Source of the DNA: Rhodanobacter panaciterrae
Lineage (GTDB): Bacteria > Pseudomonadota > Gammaproteobacteria > Xanthomonadales > Rhodanobacteraceae
NCBI RefSeq assembly: GCF_014651895.1
Contig: NZ_BMXT01000002.1
Span: 682,001 to 746,000, forward strand
DNA length: 64,000 nt
Direction: 5' to 3'
Part shown: piece by piece, positions 28,536 to 37,649 of the stretch
Numbering within the stretch: the first letter of the stretch is position 1
Layout: every line of letters starts with the position of its first letter
Program-made: the position numbers and the translations under genes
The notes under the pieces: generated by a model
The model's database searches: none
What the model was told of the DNA's origin: nothing
Seen by the model: the letters and a program-made list of their open reading frames with translations, nothing else

Positions 28536-29822
28536 ATGGCAACCACGCTGGCGGCGGCACCGTCCGAACGCACCAACCTGGGCCCGATGCTGATCATCGG
28601 CCTGCTGTTTTTCATCTTCGGCTTCGTCACCTGGCTCAACGGGCCGCTGATCACCTTCGTCAAGCTGGCCTTCACTCTCGATGACGTGAATGCGTTTCTG
28701 GTGCCGATGGCGTTCTACCTGTCGTACTTCTTTCTGGCGCTGCCGTCGTCGGCCGTATTGCGTCGCACCGGCATGAAGAAAGGCATGGCGCTCGGCCTGT
28801 TCGTGATGGCGATCGGCGCTGTGCTGTTTGGCCAGTTCACCACCATGCGGATGTATCCGGGCGCGCTGACCGGATTGTTCGTGATCGGTGCTGGACTGTC
28901 GCTGCTGCAGACTGCCTCCAATCCGTACATCAGCATTCTCGGCCCGATCGACAGCGCGGCCCAGCGCATCGCCTTCATGGGCATCTGCAACAAACTGGCC
29001 GGTGCGATCGCACCATTCGCCTTCGGCGCGCTGGTACTCAGCGGCATCAGCACCTTCGGCCAGCAGGTCGAATCGGCACCGACGCCGGAAGCGCGCGAGG
29101 CCCTGCTCAACGCCTTTGCCGGCAAGGTGCATCTTCCGTACATGGTGATGGCCGGGTTGCTGGTGCTGCTGGCGATCTGGATCGCGCGCTCGTCGCTGCC
29201 GGAGATCAAGCCCGCCGGCGCGAACAGCGAGCGGGCGATCGGCCACAAGGACGGCAGCATCTTCAGCTTTCCGCATCTGTGGCTGGGCGTGCTGTGCCTG
29301 TTCCTGTACGTCGGTGTCGAAGTGATGGCCGGCGACGCGATCGGCACCTACGGCGCCAGCTTCCACCTGCCGCTGGAACAGACGCGCTTCTTCACCTCGT
29401 TCACGCTGGGCGCGATGCTGCTCGGCTACGTGGCCGGGCTGCTGCTGATTCCGCGTTTCATCTCGCAGCAGCGCTATCTGGCGGTCTCTGCCGTGCTCGG
29501 CGTGTTGTTTACTCTCGGCGCGTTTGCCACCAGCGGATACAGCTCGGTGCTGTTCGTGGCCGCGCTGGGTTTCGCCAACGCGATGATGTGGCCGGCGATT
29601 TTTCCGCTGGCAATCAAGGGGCTGGGCAGCCACACCGAACGCGGTTCGGCGCTGCTGATCATGGGCATCGCCGGCGGTGCGGTGGTGCCGCAGTTGTTCG
29701 TGCACCTGAAACAGCACATCGACTTCCAGCTCGCCTTCGCGCTGTTGATGGTGCCGTGCTACCTGTACATCCTGTACTACGGACTGGTCGGCCACCGCGC
29801 CGGCCAGGCGTCCGGCGCATGA
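28536..29822 (+). CDS. nagP: N-acetylglucosamine permease NagP (MFS, FHS/FucP family)
   Basis: A 428-residue inner-membrane proton symporter of the fucose/glucose/galactose branch of the MFS, with about 12 hydrophobic segments. Family features are FFIFGFVTWLNGPLI in helix 1, FYLSYFFLALPS, LLQTASNPYISILGP in helix 4/5, and FANAMMWPAIFPLAIKGLG in the C-terminal half. GGGGAG lies 8 bases before the ATG. The gene is divergent from the kinase across two LacI-type operators and followed 39 bases later by the regulator, the classic nagP arrangement. Glucose or galactose transport is the alternative. Confidence 0.9.
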   Translation: MATTLAAAPSERTNLGPMLIIGLLFFIFGFVTWLNGPLITFVKLAFTLDDVNAFLVPMAFYLSYFFLALPSSAVLRRTGMKKGMALGLFVMAIGAVLFGQFTTMRMYPGALTGLFVIGAGLSLLQTASNPYISILGPIDSAAQRIAFMGICNKLAGAIAPFAFGALVLSGISTFGQQVESAPTPEAREALLNAFAGKVHLPYMVMAGLLVLLAIWIARSSLPEIKPAGANSERAIGHKDGSIFSFPHLWLGVLCLFLYVGVEVMAGDAIGTYGASFHLPLEQTRFFTSFTLGAMLLGYVAGLLLIPRFISQQRYLAVSAVLGVLFTLGAFATSGYSSVLFVAALGFANAMMWPAIFPLAIKGLGSHTERGSALLIMGIAGGAVVPQLFVHLKQHIDFQLAFALLMVPCYLYILYYGLVGHRAGQASGA

Positions 29823-29861
29823 ATCGCGCTTCGCGCCGGGCATGGCCATAAGTTAGGATGC

Positions 29862-30995
29862 ATGCGCATGCCGCGCACTCCTGCGCGACGTGGTCGACGC
29901 GATGGTGCGACGGCGCCTTACATCACGATGCACGAGGTTCAGCGGGTGCGTAGCGCCACCATCAAGGATGTAGCCGAACGCGCAGGCGTCTCGCTGAAGA
30001 CCGTCTCGCGCGTGATCAACAACGAGCCTTCGGTGCATGCCCGCACGCGCGAGAAGGTGCAGCGCGAGATCGATGCGCTCGGCTACCACCCCGACCCTTC
30101 CGCGCGCAGCCTGCGCAGCACCCGCGCGTATGCGCTGGGGCTGGTCTACGACAACCCGAACGCGCACTACATCATCAACCTGCAGCGCGGCGTGCTGTCG
30201 GTGTGCCGCAGCAGCGGCTTCGGCCTGCAGATCCATCCCTGCGATTCGTCTTCGCCGAAACTGGCCGACGAGTTGTGCGAGCTGGTACGTCGCTCGCGCC
30301 TGGCCGGACTGGTGCTGGCACCGCCGATGTCCGAACAGCCGGCGCTGATCCATGCGCTGGGTGAGGCGAAAATCCCGTTCATCCGGATCATCTCGGCGCG
30401 CCAGGACCCGCAGGACGGTTCGCCGTGTGTGTATGTGGACGATCGCGACGCCGCCTACGCGATCACCGAACACCTGATCCAGCTCGGCCACCAGCGCATC
30501 GGCTTCCTGTGGGGCGGCAGCGAACACCGCTCCAGCGTGGAGCGTTACCAAGGCTACGAGGATGCGCTGAAGGACTACGGCATCGCGCTCGACCGCAAGC
30601 TGATCGTGCCGGGCGACTTCACCTTCGACGATGGTTTCCGCGGCGCACGCAAATTGCTGGCTTTGAAGGACCGGCCCAGCGCGATCTTCGGCTCGAACGA
30701 CGAGATCGCCGCCGGCGTGCTGGCGGCAGCACACTCCGATGGCATCAACGTGCCGTACGACTTGTCGATCGCCGGCTTCGAGGACAGTCCGTTCTCCAAA
30801 CAGTCGTGGCCGGCACTGACCACCGCACGCCAGGCCACCGAGGAAATCGCGCGGCACGCCGCGCAACGGTTGATCGGCGACCTGCAGCGCGAAGCCAACG
30901 GCGAGCCCCTCAGCAGCACCAACGAAGGCTTCAGCCCGGAACTGGTGGTGCGCGGTTCGACCGCGCCGCGGCATAGCGCGCCGCCCAAGCGCTGA
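29862..30995 (+). CDS. nagR: LacI-family transcriptional regulator, probable NagR
   Basis: A 377-residue repressor with an N-terminal LacI helix-turn-helix (ATIKDVAERAGVSLKTVSRVIN, hinge SLRSTRAYALGLV) and a periplasmic-binding-protein-like effector domain (ITEHLIQLGHQRIGFLWGG, FGSNDEIAAGVLAAA). It is expected to sense GlcNAc-6-P or a related metabolite and to bind the two operators upstream of nagP. The annotated ATG has AGGA just upstream but adds about 30 residues before the helix-turn-helix; the in-frame ATG at 29928 would give a more usual N-terminus. Confidence 0.88.
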   Translation: MRMPRTPARRGRRDGATAPYITMHEVQRVRSATIKDVAERAGVSLKTVSRVINNEPSVHARTREKVQREIDALGYHPDPSARSLRSTRAYALGLVYDNPNAHYIINLQRGVLSVCRSSGFGLQIHPCDSSSPKLADELCELVRRSRLAGLVLAPPMSEQPALIHALGEAKIPFIRIISARQDPQDGSPCVYVDDRDAAYAITEHLIQLGHQRIGFLWGGSEHRSSVERYQGYEDALKDYGIALDRKLIVPGDFTFDDGFRGARKLLALKDRPSAIFGSNDEIAAGVLAAAHSDGINVPYDLSIAGFEDSPFSKQSWPALTTARQATEEIARHAAQRLIGDLQREANGEPLSSTNEGFSPELVVRGSTAPRHSAPPKR

Positions 30996-31018
30996 GCGCC
31001 CGGGCGGCAAAGCCCACC

Positions 31019-32623
31019 TTAGTGTTTGACGTTGTCGGTCTGCCCGATGAAGCGGGCGACGTTGTCGTGCAGCTGCTTCAGCGACGCCTCGTGCGCATAC
31101 ACCATGTGCCCCGACGGATACCACGAGTAGCTGATGTTGCCCTCGAGACTGGCCGGAATCGGCATGTGGTGCATCTCGTAGTCGGCGGCGAAGAACGGCG
31201 TGGCCAGGTCGTAATAGCCACCATTCAAATAGACCTTGAGATTCGGATTGGTCTTCATCGCCGTGGCCAGGTCGGGCATCACGTTGGTCGATGACTGCAA
31301 CGCCTCGCCCTGCACACCCGGCGCCTTGTGCGAGAAATCCCAGTGGTCGATATCGGCGAACTCGCGGTACTGCTGGCCGTCGCCGAACTTCAGGTCGCGC
31401 CGCACGTAGTCGTTGAACGCCGCGATATAGGCCGAGCTGATCGCCGACGACTGCGGGTCGTAGTCGGAACCCTTGCTCAACGGATCGATCGACGGTCCCG
31501 CAAAGCGACTGTCCAGCCGACCGGTGGTGATGTCATCGGAGGTCTGCAGTTCATGCTCGAACATGCCGCCGCTCACACGCAGGTTCGCCTTCAGCAAATA
31601 GGCCACCGACAAGCCGGTGTATTGGTGCAACTTCTCCGCCACGGCCTGCTTCTGCGCATCGCTCAGCCGCGAACCGGCCATCAGCGCCTGCGTGTAATCG
31701 CCGGTCGCGTACTGCTCCACTTCCTTGAGGAACGGCTCCAGCTCCGCCGGCTGCTGCGGCAGCTTGTGGTGATAAAACGCGGTGGCGGCGAACGTGGGCA
31801 ACGCCAGTTCGTACGGCAGGTCAACACCTGGATTGAATTCCGGTCCGTCGATGCTGGTGTCGAAATTGAGGATCTGCGAAAGCAGGATCACGCCGTTCAG
31901 ATCGACGCTGTTCTCGTTCTCCAGAATGTTCGCCAGCACCGCCGAGCGGGTGGTGCCGTAGCTTTCGCCGAACAGGTACTTCGGCGAATTCCAGCGTCCG
32001 TACCTAGACAGGAACTGGGTGATGAACTGGGCAAAGGCGTGACCATCGCCATCGACGCCGTAGATCGCCTTCTTGCGATCCTTCATCTGCTCGTCGCGCT
32101 TGCCCTTGTCCGCGTCATCCGCGATCAGGCGGCTGAAGCCGGCGCCGGGTGCATCGATGAATACCACGTCGGAAGCATCGAGCAGGCTGTAATCGTTGTT
32201 GACCAGACCATACGGCGCCGCCGGCGTGTGGCTGTCGTCACTGGTCACCACGCGCCTGGGTCCAAACGCGCCCATATGCAGCCACACGGTCGCCGAACCG
32301 GGGCCGCCGTTGTAGATGAAGGTGACCGGCCGCCTGGTCGCCTCGGCGCCCTTCTTGAAATAGGCGACATAGAACATGCTCACCTGCGGCTCGTTCTCCT
32401 TGTCGCCGCTGCCGTGCAGGACCAGGGTGCCGGCCACCGCCTTGTAGTCGATGCGGTGGCCCTCGACCGACACCGAACCCTCGCTGCTGGAGGTCTGCGG
32501 CTGCACCAGCATCGCGTCGGGTTTGCTGTCGGGGCTGGCCTTGTCGTCCTTCTTGTCGGCCGCGACCGCGGCGGTACTGAGCAGCAACGCGGCAAGCATC
32601 GCGGCGAGTGGGAGTTTGCGCAT
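31019..32623 (-). CDS. Exported serine carboxypeptidase-like protein, peptidase family S10
   Basis: A 534-residue periplasmic peptidase of the S10 alpha/beta hydrolase family, which removes C-terminal residues. Signal peptide 1-22 (MRKLPLAAMLAALLLSTAAVA). Family markers are TFIYNGGPGSATVWLHMGAFGP (oxyanion region), nucleophile S221 in YLFGESYGTTR, the Asp in YLNGGYYDLATP and the His in WYPSGHMVY, so the triad is complete. The start at 32623 has the signal peptide and AAGGA upstream. Convergent with nagR; a hairpin-rich spacer lies upstream. Confidence 0.92.
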   Translation of the reverse strand: MRKLPLAAMLAALLLSTAAVAADKKDDKASPDSKPDAMLVQPQTSSSEGSVSVEGHRIDYKAVAGTLVLHGSGDKENEPQVSMFYVAYFKKGAEATRRPVTFIYNGGPGSATVWLHMGAFGPRRVVTSDDSHTPAAPYGLVNNDYSLLDASDVVFIDAPGAGFSRLIADDADKGKRDEQMKDRKKAIYGVDGDGHAFAQFITQFLSRYGRWNSPKYLFGESYGTTRSAVLANILENENSVDLNGVILLSQILNFDTSIDGPEFNPGVDLPYELALPTFAATAFYHHKLPQQPAELEPFLKEVEQYATGDYTQALMAGSRLSDAQKQAVAEKLHQYTGLSVAYLLKANLRVSGGMFEHELQTSDDITTGRLDSRFAGPSIDPLSKGSDYDPQSSAISSAYIAAFNDYVRRDLKFGDGQQYREFADIDHWDFSHKAPGVQGEALQSSTNVMPDLATAMKTNPNLKVYLNGGYYDLATPFFAADYEMHHMPIPASLEGNISYSWYPSGHMVYAHEASLKQLHDNVARFIGQTDNVKH

Positions 32624-32735
32624 GGGATGATCCTTGGTGGCCACGGCGCGGCCGCGCCAGCAGTGCTGCAGCTTAGGCACCGATGCGATGCCGTTTCATC
32701 TACCGGAAGTCACTGCCACCGGGATTTAGCCGATT

Positions 32736-32883
32736 GTTGGAAAAGGGCTGTGCTGCCCTTCTCCAACTCGCCGAGTCCGGTTCATGCCCGGACTCGGCTC
32801 CGACGAATCAATCATTTGGATGATTGATTCGCGAGCGATCCATCCGTGGATCGCATTAGCAGGCTGTTTTCAACAACCTGCTA
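32736..32883. repeat. Array of five consecutive hairpins in the spacer upstream of the S10 gene
   Basis: Inverted repeats follow one another with gaps of only a few bases: 32736-32766 (13-bp arms, one mismatch), 32771-32798 (CCGAGTCCGG/CCGGACTCGG), 32805-32830 (GAATCAATCA/TGATTGATTC), 32837-32854 (CGATCCA/TGGATCG) and 32857-32883 (TAGCAGG/CCTGCTA). The last includes the stop codon of the EamA gene. Confidence 0.8.
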
Positions 32884-33738
32884 GGCGGTGGCGATCAGCA
32901 CGATCGCCAGCAGCGCCAGCGCCACGCCAGCCAGGTTCAGCTGGCTGAGTCGCTCGCGAAACACCAGCATGCCGACCAGCGCACCCAGCGCCACCACGCC
33001 GATATTCATGCTCGCAAACACCAGCGCAGGATGTTGCGGCAACGCCTGATGGCCACGCAGGTAGAACAGGATGTTGCCGAAGTTGGCCAGCCCCAGCGCG
33101 ACGCCCGCCAGCGCACTGTGCGCGGTGAAGCGGGTGCGCCCTTGCAGGCGACGCCACAGCTGCAACGCGAACGCGACCAGCAAGGCCAGCGCGAACATCG
33201 CCTGCAGCGATGCACCCAGCGGCACCCCGGCCAGCGCCACGCGCTTGAACAGGATGTCGATCACGCCGAAGCCACCGAACACCAGCAGCGGATACAGCCA
33301 GCCGGCGACGCCACGTTCCGCCGTGCCCTGGACGCTACGCCAGACCATGCATAGCAGGGCAAGCAGGCCGAGCGCGATACCGAACGCCTTAAGTTCGGTG
33401 AGCTGCTCGCCGAACAGCACGAACGCTGCCAGCAACGAGAGCAGCAGCGACAGCCGTTGCGCCGCATCGCTGCGCACGATACCGGCATGCCGCACCGACG
33501 CGGCCAGCGCCAGAAAGATCGTCGGCAGCAGCACGCCCAGCCCGATCAGCGCCAACCACGGTGCGCCGGGTTCGCGCAGCGTCGCCAGCGACGGCTGCAG
33601 CATCAGCGCAGTGAGCGCACCGGCAACCACGTAATTCCAGGCGATCGCCTGGCCCACGTCGATCTCGAAACGCCGTGCCAGCTTCAGCAGCACCGACACC
33701 AGCACGCTGCATGCGACGCTCAACAGCACGTAGATCAT
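32881..33738 (-). CDS. EamA/DMT-family membrane transporter
   Basis: A 285-residue inner-membrane protein with ten hydrophobic helices in two homologous halves (start MIYVLLSVACSVLVSVLLKLA; second half begins near GVAGWLYPLLVFGGFGVIDILF), typical of drug/metabolite exporters. The ATG overlaps the TauE-like stop codon (ATGA), so it is coupled to the sulfur genes upstream. The exported compound is unknown. The stop codon lies inside a hairpin of the downstream repeat array. Confidence 0.85.
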   Translation of the reverse strand: MIYVLLSVACSVLVSVLLKLARRFEIDVGQAIAWNYVVAGALTALMLQPSLATLREPGAPWLALIGLGVLLPTIFLALAASVRHAGIVRSDAAQRLSLLLSLLAAFVLFGEQLTELKAFGIALGLLALLCMVWRSVQGTAERGVAGWLYPLLVFGGFGVIDILFKRVALAGVPLGASLQAMFALALLVAFALQLWRRLQGRTRFTAHSALAGVALGLANFGNILFYLRGHQALPQHPALVFASMNIGVVALGALVGMLVFRERLSQLNLAGVALALLAIVLIATA

Positions 33739-34514
33739 CCGCGCAGATTCCTGATCAGCATGTACACCGCGACGGCGATGATCGCCAGCGCAAAGATCCC
33801 GTGCAGTGCACCGCGCGTCTTCGCCAGTCGGTGCGCACCCAGCGCGCCGAGCCAGCCACCCAGGATGCCGCCGGCGATGAAGCCGACTGCCGCACGCCAA
33901 TCGATCAGACCGGACACGGCGTAATTGAGCGCGGTGGTAGTGGCGAACGCGCCCACCGAAAACAGCGAGGTGCCGATCGCCTCGATGATCGCCATGCCGC
34001 TGGCGAACATCAGTCCCGGCACGATCAGAAAACCGCCGCCGATGCCGAAGAAACCGGACAGGCTGCCCGCGCCGAAGCCCACCGCGGCCAGCCGTGGAAA
34101 CATCTGCGGCAACGGATAACGGTCGACGCCACCGCCACGACGGCCGCGCAACATCAGCGCAGCCACCACCAGCATCAGCAACGCGAACAGCACCAGCAGG
34201 CGCTGGCCGTCGACCAGCTTGCCGAGGGTCGAGCCGACCAGCGCACCCATCACGCCGGTCGTGGCGAACATGAAGGCCGCTTTCCAGCGCACATGGCCGG
34301 CACGCGCGTGCGGGATCAGATTCGCGAACGCGTTGATCGCGACGGCCACTGCACTGGTGCCGATCGCCAGATGCGGATCGCGCACGCCGACCACATACAG
34401 CAGCAGCGGAGTCGCCAGGATCGAGCCGCCGCCGCCGATCAACGCCAGCGAGAAACCGACCAGCGAGCCGCAGGCGATCGCCAGCAGGTCGGCCAAGGTA
34501 ACCAGATCACTCAT
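33735..34514 (-). CDS. TauE/SafE-family (sulfite exporter-like) membrane protein
   Basis: A 259-residue membrane protein with about eight helices and the two TauE/SafE signatures GFSLALIGGGGSILATPLLLY and GFFGIGGGFLIVPGLMF. The family exports sulfite, sulfoacetate or related sulfur anions. Its ATG overlaps the stop of the CX5R protein gene (ATGA), so the three genes phosphatase-like, TauE and EamA form one coupled unit behind the persulfide dioxygenase; a sulfite export role fits that context. Confidence 0.88.
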   Translation of the reverse strand: MSDLVTLADLLAIACGSLVGFSLALIGGGGSILATPLLLYVVGVRDPHLAIGTSAVAVAINAFANLIPHARAGHVRWKAAFMFATTGVMGALVGSTLGKLVDGQRLLVLFALLMLVVAALMLRGRRGGGVDRYPLPQMFPRLAAVGFGAGSLSGFFGIGGGFLIVPGLMFASGMAIIEAIGTSLFSVGAFATTTALNYAVSGLIDWRAAVGFIAGGILGGWLGALGAHRLAKTRGALHGIFALAIIAVAVYMLIRNLRG

Positions 34515-34939
34515 CGCCCCCGCTCACCCGCACCTGCGGACAGGCGCGAGCGCCACGCCGTAAGATCGTAGCCCGCCGCGCGCGCGGTCTCGAGAATGGC
34601 ATCGACCGGACCCTCGGCCTGCAATGCCCATAACGTGGTCGAGCGCGTACCGGTACGGCAGAACGCCAGCACCGGCTCGGGCAGTTCTTTCAGTGCCGCG
34701 GCAAAGGCCTGCACCTGCGCTTCCTGCAGCTGACCGGAAATGACCGGAACATGCCTATATTCGAGACCCGCCCGCCGCGCCACCGCTTCCAACTCGGCGC
34801 CAGTCGGCTGCCCGTCGATCTCGCCATCGGGACGATTGTTGATGATGCTGCGAAAGCCCTGTGCGGCTAGTGCAGCGATGTCGTCGGTATCGATCTGCGT
34901 GGCGACACTGAGCTGATCGGTAAGCGGGTGAATCTGCAC
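34511..34939 (-). CDS. TIGR01244-type sulfur-transferase / phosphatase-like protein (Blh N-terminal type)
   Basis: A 142-residue dual-specificity-phosphatase-fold protein with the CX5R loop CRTGTRS (LAFCRTGTRSTTLW) and the typical opening LSVATQIDTDDIAALAAQGFRSIINNRPDGE. Homologues are fused to or encoded beside persulfide dioxygenases (Blh) and act in sulfide/persulfide handling. Here it is a separate gene 37 bases after the dioxygenase gene. Confidence 0.88.
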   Translation of the reverse strand: MQIHPLTDQLSVATQIDTDDIAALAAQGFRSIINNRPDGEIDGQPTGAELEAVARRAGLEYRHVPVISGQLQEAQVQAFAAALKELPEPVLAFCRTGTRSTTLWALQAEGPVDAILETARAAGYDLTAWRSRLSAGAGERGR

Positions 34940-34976
34940 AATGTGCTCCTTCAGGGGTGACGCGACGTGGGCGTTT

Positions 34977-35843
34977 TCAGATCGCGTCCAGCGGAATCTT
35001 CAGGTAACGCACGCCGTTGTCCTCGGCCGGCGGCAGCTCGCCGGCGCGCATGTTGACCTGCACCGCCGGCAGGATCAGTTTCGGCACCGGCAAGGTGGCG
35101 TCGCGCGCCATGCGCAACTGCACGAACGCAGCTTCGTCGACGCCGTCGTGCACATGGATATTGCCGCTGCGCTCGGCCGCCACGCTGGTCTCATGGGCAA
35201 ACTCTTCCCGGCCGGTGGCCTTGTAGTCGTGGCACACGAAGATGCGGGTGGCGCCCGGCAGCGCAAATATCCTCTGGATCGAGCGGTATAGGGCTCCCGC
35301 ATCACCGCCGGGAAAGTCGCAGCGGGCAGTGCCGTAGTCGGGCATGAACAGCGTATCGCCGACGAATGCCGCGTCACCGATCAGATGCGTCATGCACGCT
35401 GGGGTGTGACCCGGTGTGTGGATGGCCGTCGCCTCGATGCTGCCGACCATGTAGCGCTCGCCGTCGCTGAACAGGTGATCGAACTGGCTGCCGTCCCGAT
35501 GGAAGTCGTCGCCCGCGTTGAACAGCGTGCCGAAGGTTTGCTGCACTGTGCGGATGTGTTCGCCGATACCCAACCTGCCGCCGAGGCACGCTTTCACGTA
35601 TGGCGCAGCTGACAGATGATCGGCATGCACATGGGTGTCGATCACCCATTCGACCTCCAGTCTGCCTGCACGCACAAAGGCGATCAGCGCATCGGCGGAA
35701 ACATGCCGCGTACGCCCGCTGGATGCGTCGTAGTCGAGCAAGGGGTCGAGTACCGCCGCCCTCATGCTGGCCGGATCCCACACGACATAACTGAAGGTGT
35801 TGGTGGACTCGTCGAAGAACGCCTTCACCTCGGGATGTTGCAT
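34977..35843 (-). CDS. Metallo-beta-lactamase-fold persulfide dioxygenase (ETHE1/Blh type)
   Basis: A 288-residue cytoplasmic enzyme that oxidises glutathione persulfide to sulfite. The metal motif DTHVHADHLSAAPYV (HxHxDH), followed by the His in TPGHTPACMTHLIG, the Asp in FVGDTLFMPDYGTARCDFPGG and the His in IFVCHDYK, is the ETHE1-like set. The start at 35843 has AGGGG 7 bases upstream and begins MQHPEVKAFFDE, typical of the family. First gene of the dioxygenase, CX5R protein, TauE, EamA run. No BigR-type ArsR regulator is adjacent. Confidence 0.9.
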   Translation of the reverse strand: MQHPEVKAFFDESTNTFSYVVWDPASMRAAVLDPLLDYDASSGRTRHVSADALIAFVRAGRLEVEWVIDTHVHADHLSAAPYVKACLGGRLGIGEHIRTVQQTFGTLFNAGDDFHRDGSQFDHLFSDGERYMVGSIEATAIHTPGHTPACMTHLIGDAAFVGDTLFMPDYGTARCDFPGGDAGALYRSIQRIFALPGATRIFVCHDYKATGREEFAHETSVAAERSGNIHVHDGVDEAAFVQLRMARDATLPVPKLILPAVQVNMRAGELPPAEDNGVRYLKIPLDAI

Positions 35844-35980
35844 GGTGTTCCCCTTGGCTTCTGCGACCAGACGCCGGTGACTCATGCACACGGACGGGAC
35901 AGCTCAGCTTATATCCAATATGGGAAAACATGAATGCACGGCGCCCGGTCACCTGTATCTCGCGGGCGAACTCTGGCAGG

Positions 35981-36964
35981 TCAATGGGACTCAGGCGCGG
36001 CGCCCAGAAGATGCCCGTTGACCACGGTGCCGTACAGCGAGTCCGGCGTGTCGTGGTATTTCGCCCGGGTTTCCGCGAGGTCGCCGGTATAGCGCGGATC
36101 CTGCGGCCGCTCGTGCGCGTCCATGAACATCGCCACGTCCCAGGCGTCCTGATCGCTCAACGTGCCGCCACGACTGAGCGGCATGTTCGCCTTGATGAAG
36201 GCGGCGGCGTTGCCCAGCTCGTGCATGCCGGCGCCCCAGTTGAACGATTGCGCACCCCACAGTGGCGGAAACACATTGCGCCCGGCGACCTGCTGGCCCT
36301 GCCCGTCGGCACCGTGGCACAGCGCGCAGTTCGCCGCGTAGACCTTTTCGCCACGCACATAGTCGGCCGGCAGCGGCGGCTTGAAATTCTGCTTGGGATA
36401 ACCCGCGCCCGGCAGCTTGACACCAACCGGCGCACCCTTCGCCATCCACCAGGCATAGGTTTCCAGCGCGACCATCTCCGCGCTGTCCAGTGGCGGCGCC
36501 TTGCCGTTCATGCTGTAGCGGAAGCAGCCCTGCAGGCGCTCGCCGAACGTGTTCACGTGGCCGTTCTTCTTGCGGTACTGCGGATACATGCCGTAGGCGC
36601 CCCACAACGGCGCCGAGTTCGCCAGCCGACCGGCATCGAGATGGCAGTTGCTGCAGCTGAGACCGTTGCCGACATAGGCCTTCGCGTGTTCCGGCGTGTC
36701 GGTGAAGATGTCGCGCCCCTGGCGGATCACGTCGCCGAGCGGACCGCTTGGAATATCTGCCTCGGCGGGTGCCGTGAAAGCGGCTGATGCAGCGGTTGTC
36801 ACCGGCGCGGTTCGACTCGCTGACGGGGCCGTCGTCGATGATGGGGCCACTGTCGATGACGATGGCGTCGCGCCGACCGCGGCGGGCGGCGATGACGGCG
36901 AGCAGCCAGCCAGTGCATACAGGCTGAAAGAGACGGCCAGCAGGGTGGAAAACCATGTCTTCAT
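35981..36964 (-). CDS. Diheme cytochrome c lipoprotein, thiosulfate dehydrogenase (TsdA)-like
   Basis: A 327-residue exported diheme c-type cytochrome. Residues 1-19 form a lipoprotein signal with lipobox LAGC, followed by a Ser/Thr/Pro-rich linker of about 50 residues. Heme site 1 is NGLSCSNCHLDAGR, followed by the TsdA-like run WGAYGMYPQYRKKN and RLQGCFRYSMNG; heme site 2 is ANCALCHGADGQG. This arrangement matches TsdA, which oxidises thiosulfate to tetrathionate or the reverse. The ATG overlaps the stop codon of the partner cytochrome (ATGA). Other diheme cytochromes remain possible. Confidence 0.8.
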   Translation of the reverse strand: MKTWFSTLLAVSFSLYALAGCSPSSPPAAVGATPSSSTVAPSSTTAPSASRTAPVTTAASAAFTAPAEADIPSGPLGDVIRQGRDIFTDTPEHAKAYVGNGLSCSNCHLDAGRLANSAPLWGAYGMYPQYRKKNGHVNTFGERLQGCFRYSMNGKAPPLDSAEMVALETYAWWMAKGAPVGVKLPGAGYPKQNFKPPLPADYVRGEKVYAANCALCHGADGQGQQVAGRNVFPPLWGAQSFNWGAGMHELGNAAAFIKANMPLSRGGTLSDQDAWDVAMFMDAHERPQDPRYTGDLAETRAKYHDTPDSLYGTVVNGHLLGAAPESH

Positions 36965-37638
36965 GGCGTGGCTCCCTTCGTCGCCAATGGCTGCGCGGCA
37001 AACCACGCCGCTACCGCATGGATGTCCTGCGCGCTGAGTGTCGTGGACAGATGTTGCATCAACTGCAATGGATCGTTGTGCCGTGTGCCCTGCTGCCACG
37101 CCTTGAGCTGGGCCTCGATATACGCAGCCGGTTGCCCGGCCAGCGGCGGGAAATGTGCACCCACGCCGACGCCGGCGGGACCGTGGCATTGCACGCATGC
37201 CGGCACCTGTTTGTCCCAGCGTCCGCGCGTGGCCAGCACGTTGCCGGCACTGTCGTCAGCCGGCGGCACGCTCGCCGGTTTCGCCAAGGCGGCGGGTATC
37301 GGTAGCTTGCTGTAATAGCTCGCCAGTGCCTGACGTTCGTCTTCACTGAGCGCCGTCGCAGTCGCCTGCATCACCGGGCTGTTGCGCGAGCCATTGACGA
37401 AATCGTCCAGCTGCTTTTGCAGATAGGCCGCATCGAGTCCGGCCAGCCGCGGATTGCCGGCGGCAAGCTGGCCGCCACCATCGACGCCATGGCAGGCCAT
37501 GCACGGCGCCGCCCCCTTGCCGTTGCCCTGGGTGGTGATCGCTGCCGCATCGGCGGCATGCGCCGCCGTGATCGGCAACGCGATGACCATCGCCATGCCG
37601 AGGCCGAACATCTTCCATCGCGGGTCAGGACAGCGCAT
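36961..37638 (-). CDS. Periplasmic diheme cytochrome c4-like protein (TsdB-like electron acceptor)
   Basis: A 225-residue cytochrome with a signal peptide (ending ITAAHA), two c4-like halves and two heme sites, APCMACHGVDGGG and PACVQCHGPAGVG. It most likely takes electrons from the TsdA-like protein encoded just downstream and coupled by an ATGA overlap. ATG 37638 with GAAGG 8 bases upstream is chosen; the frame extends to a TTG overlapping the previous stop, with no ribosome-binding site. Confidence 0.85.
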   Translation of the reverse strand: MRCPDPRWKMFGLGMAMVIALPITAAHAADAAAITTQGNGKGAAPCMACHGVDGGGQLAAGNPRLAGLDAAYLQKQLDDFVNGSRNSPVMQATATALSEDERQALASYYSKLPIPAALAKPASVPPADDSAGNVLATRGRWDKQVPACVQCHGPAGVGVGAHFPPLAGQPAAYIEAQLKAWQQGTRHNDPLQLMQHLSTTLSAQDIHAVAAWFAAQPLATKGATP

Positions 37639-37649
37639 AGAGAGCCTTC

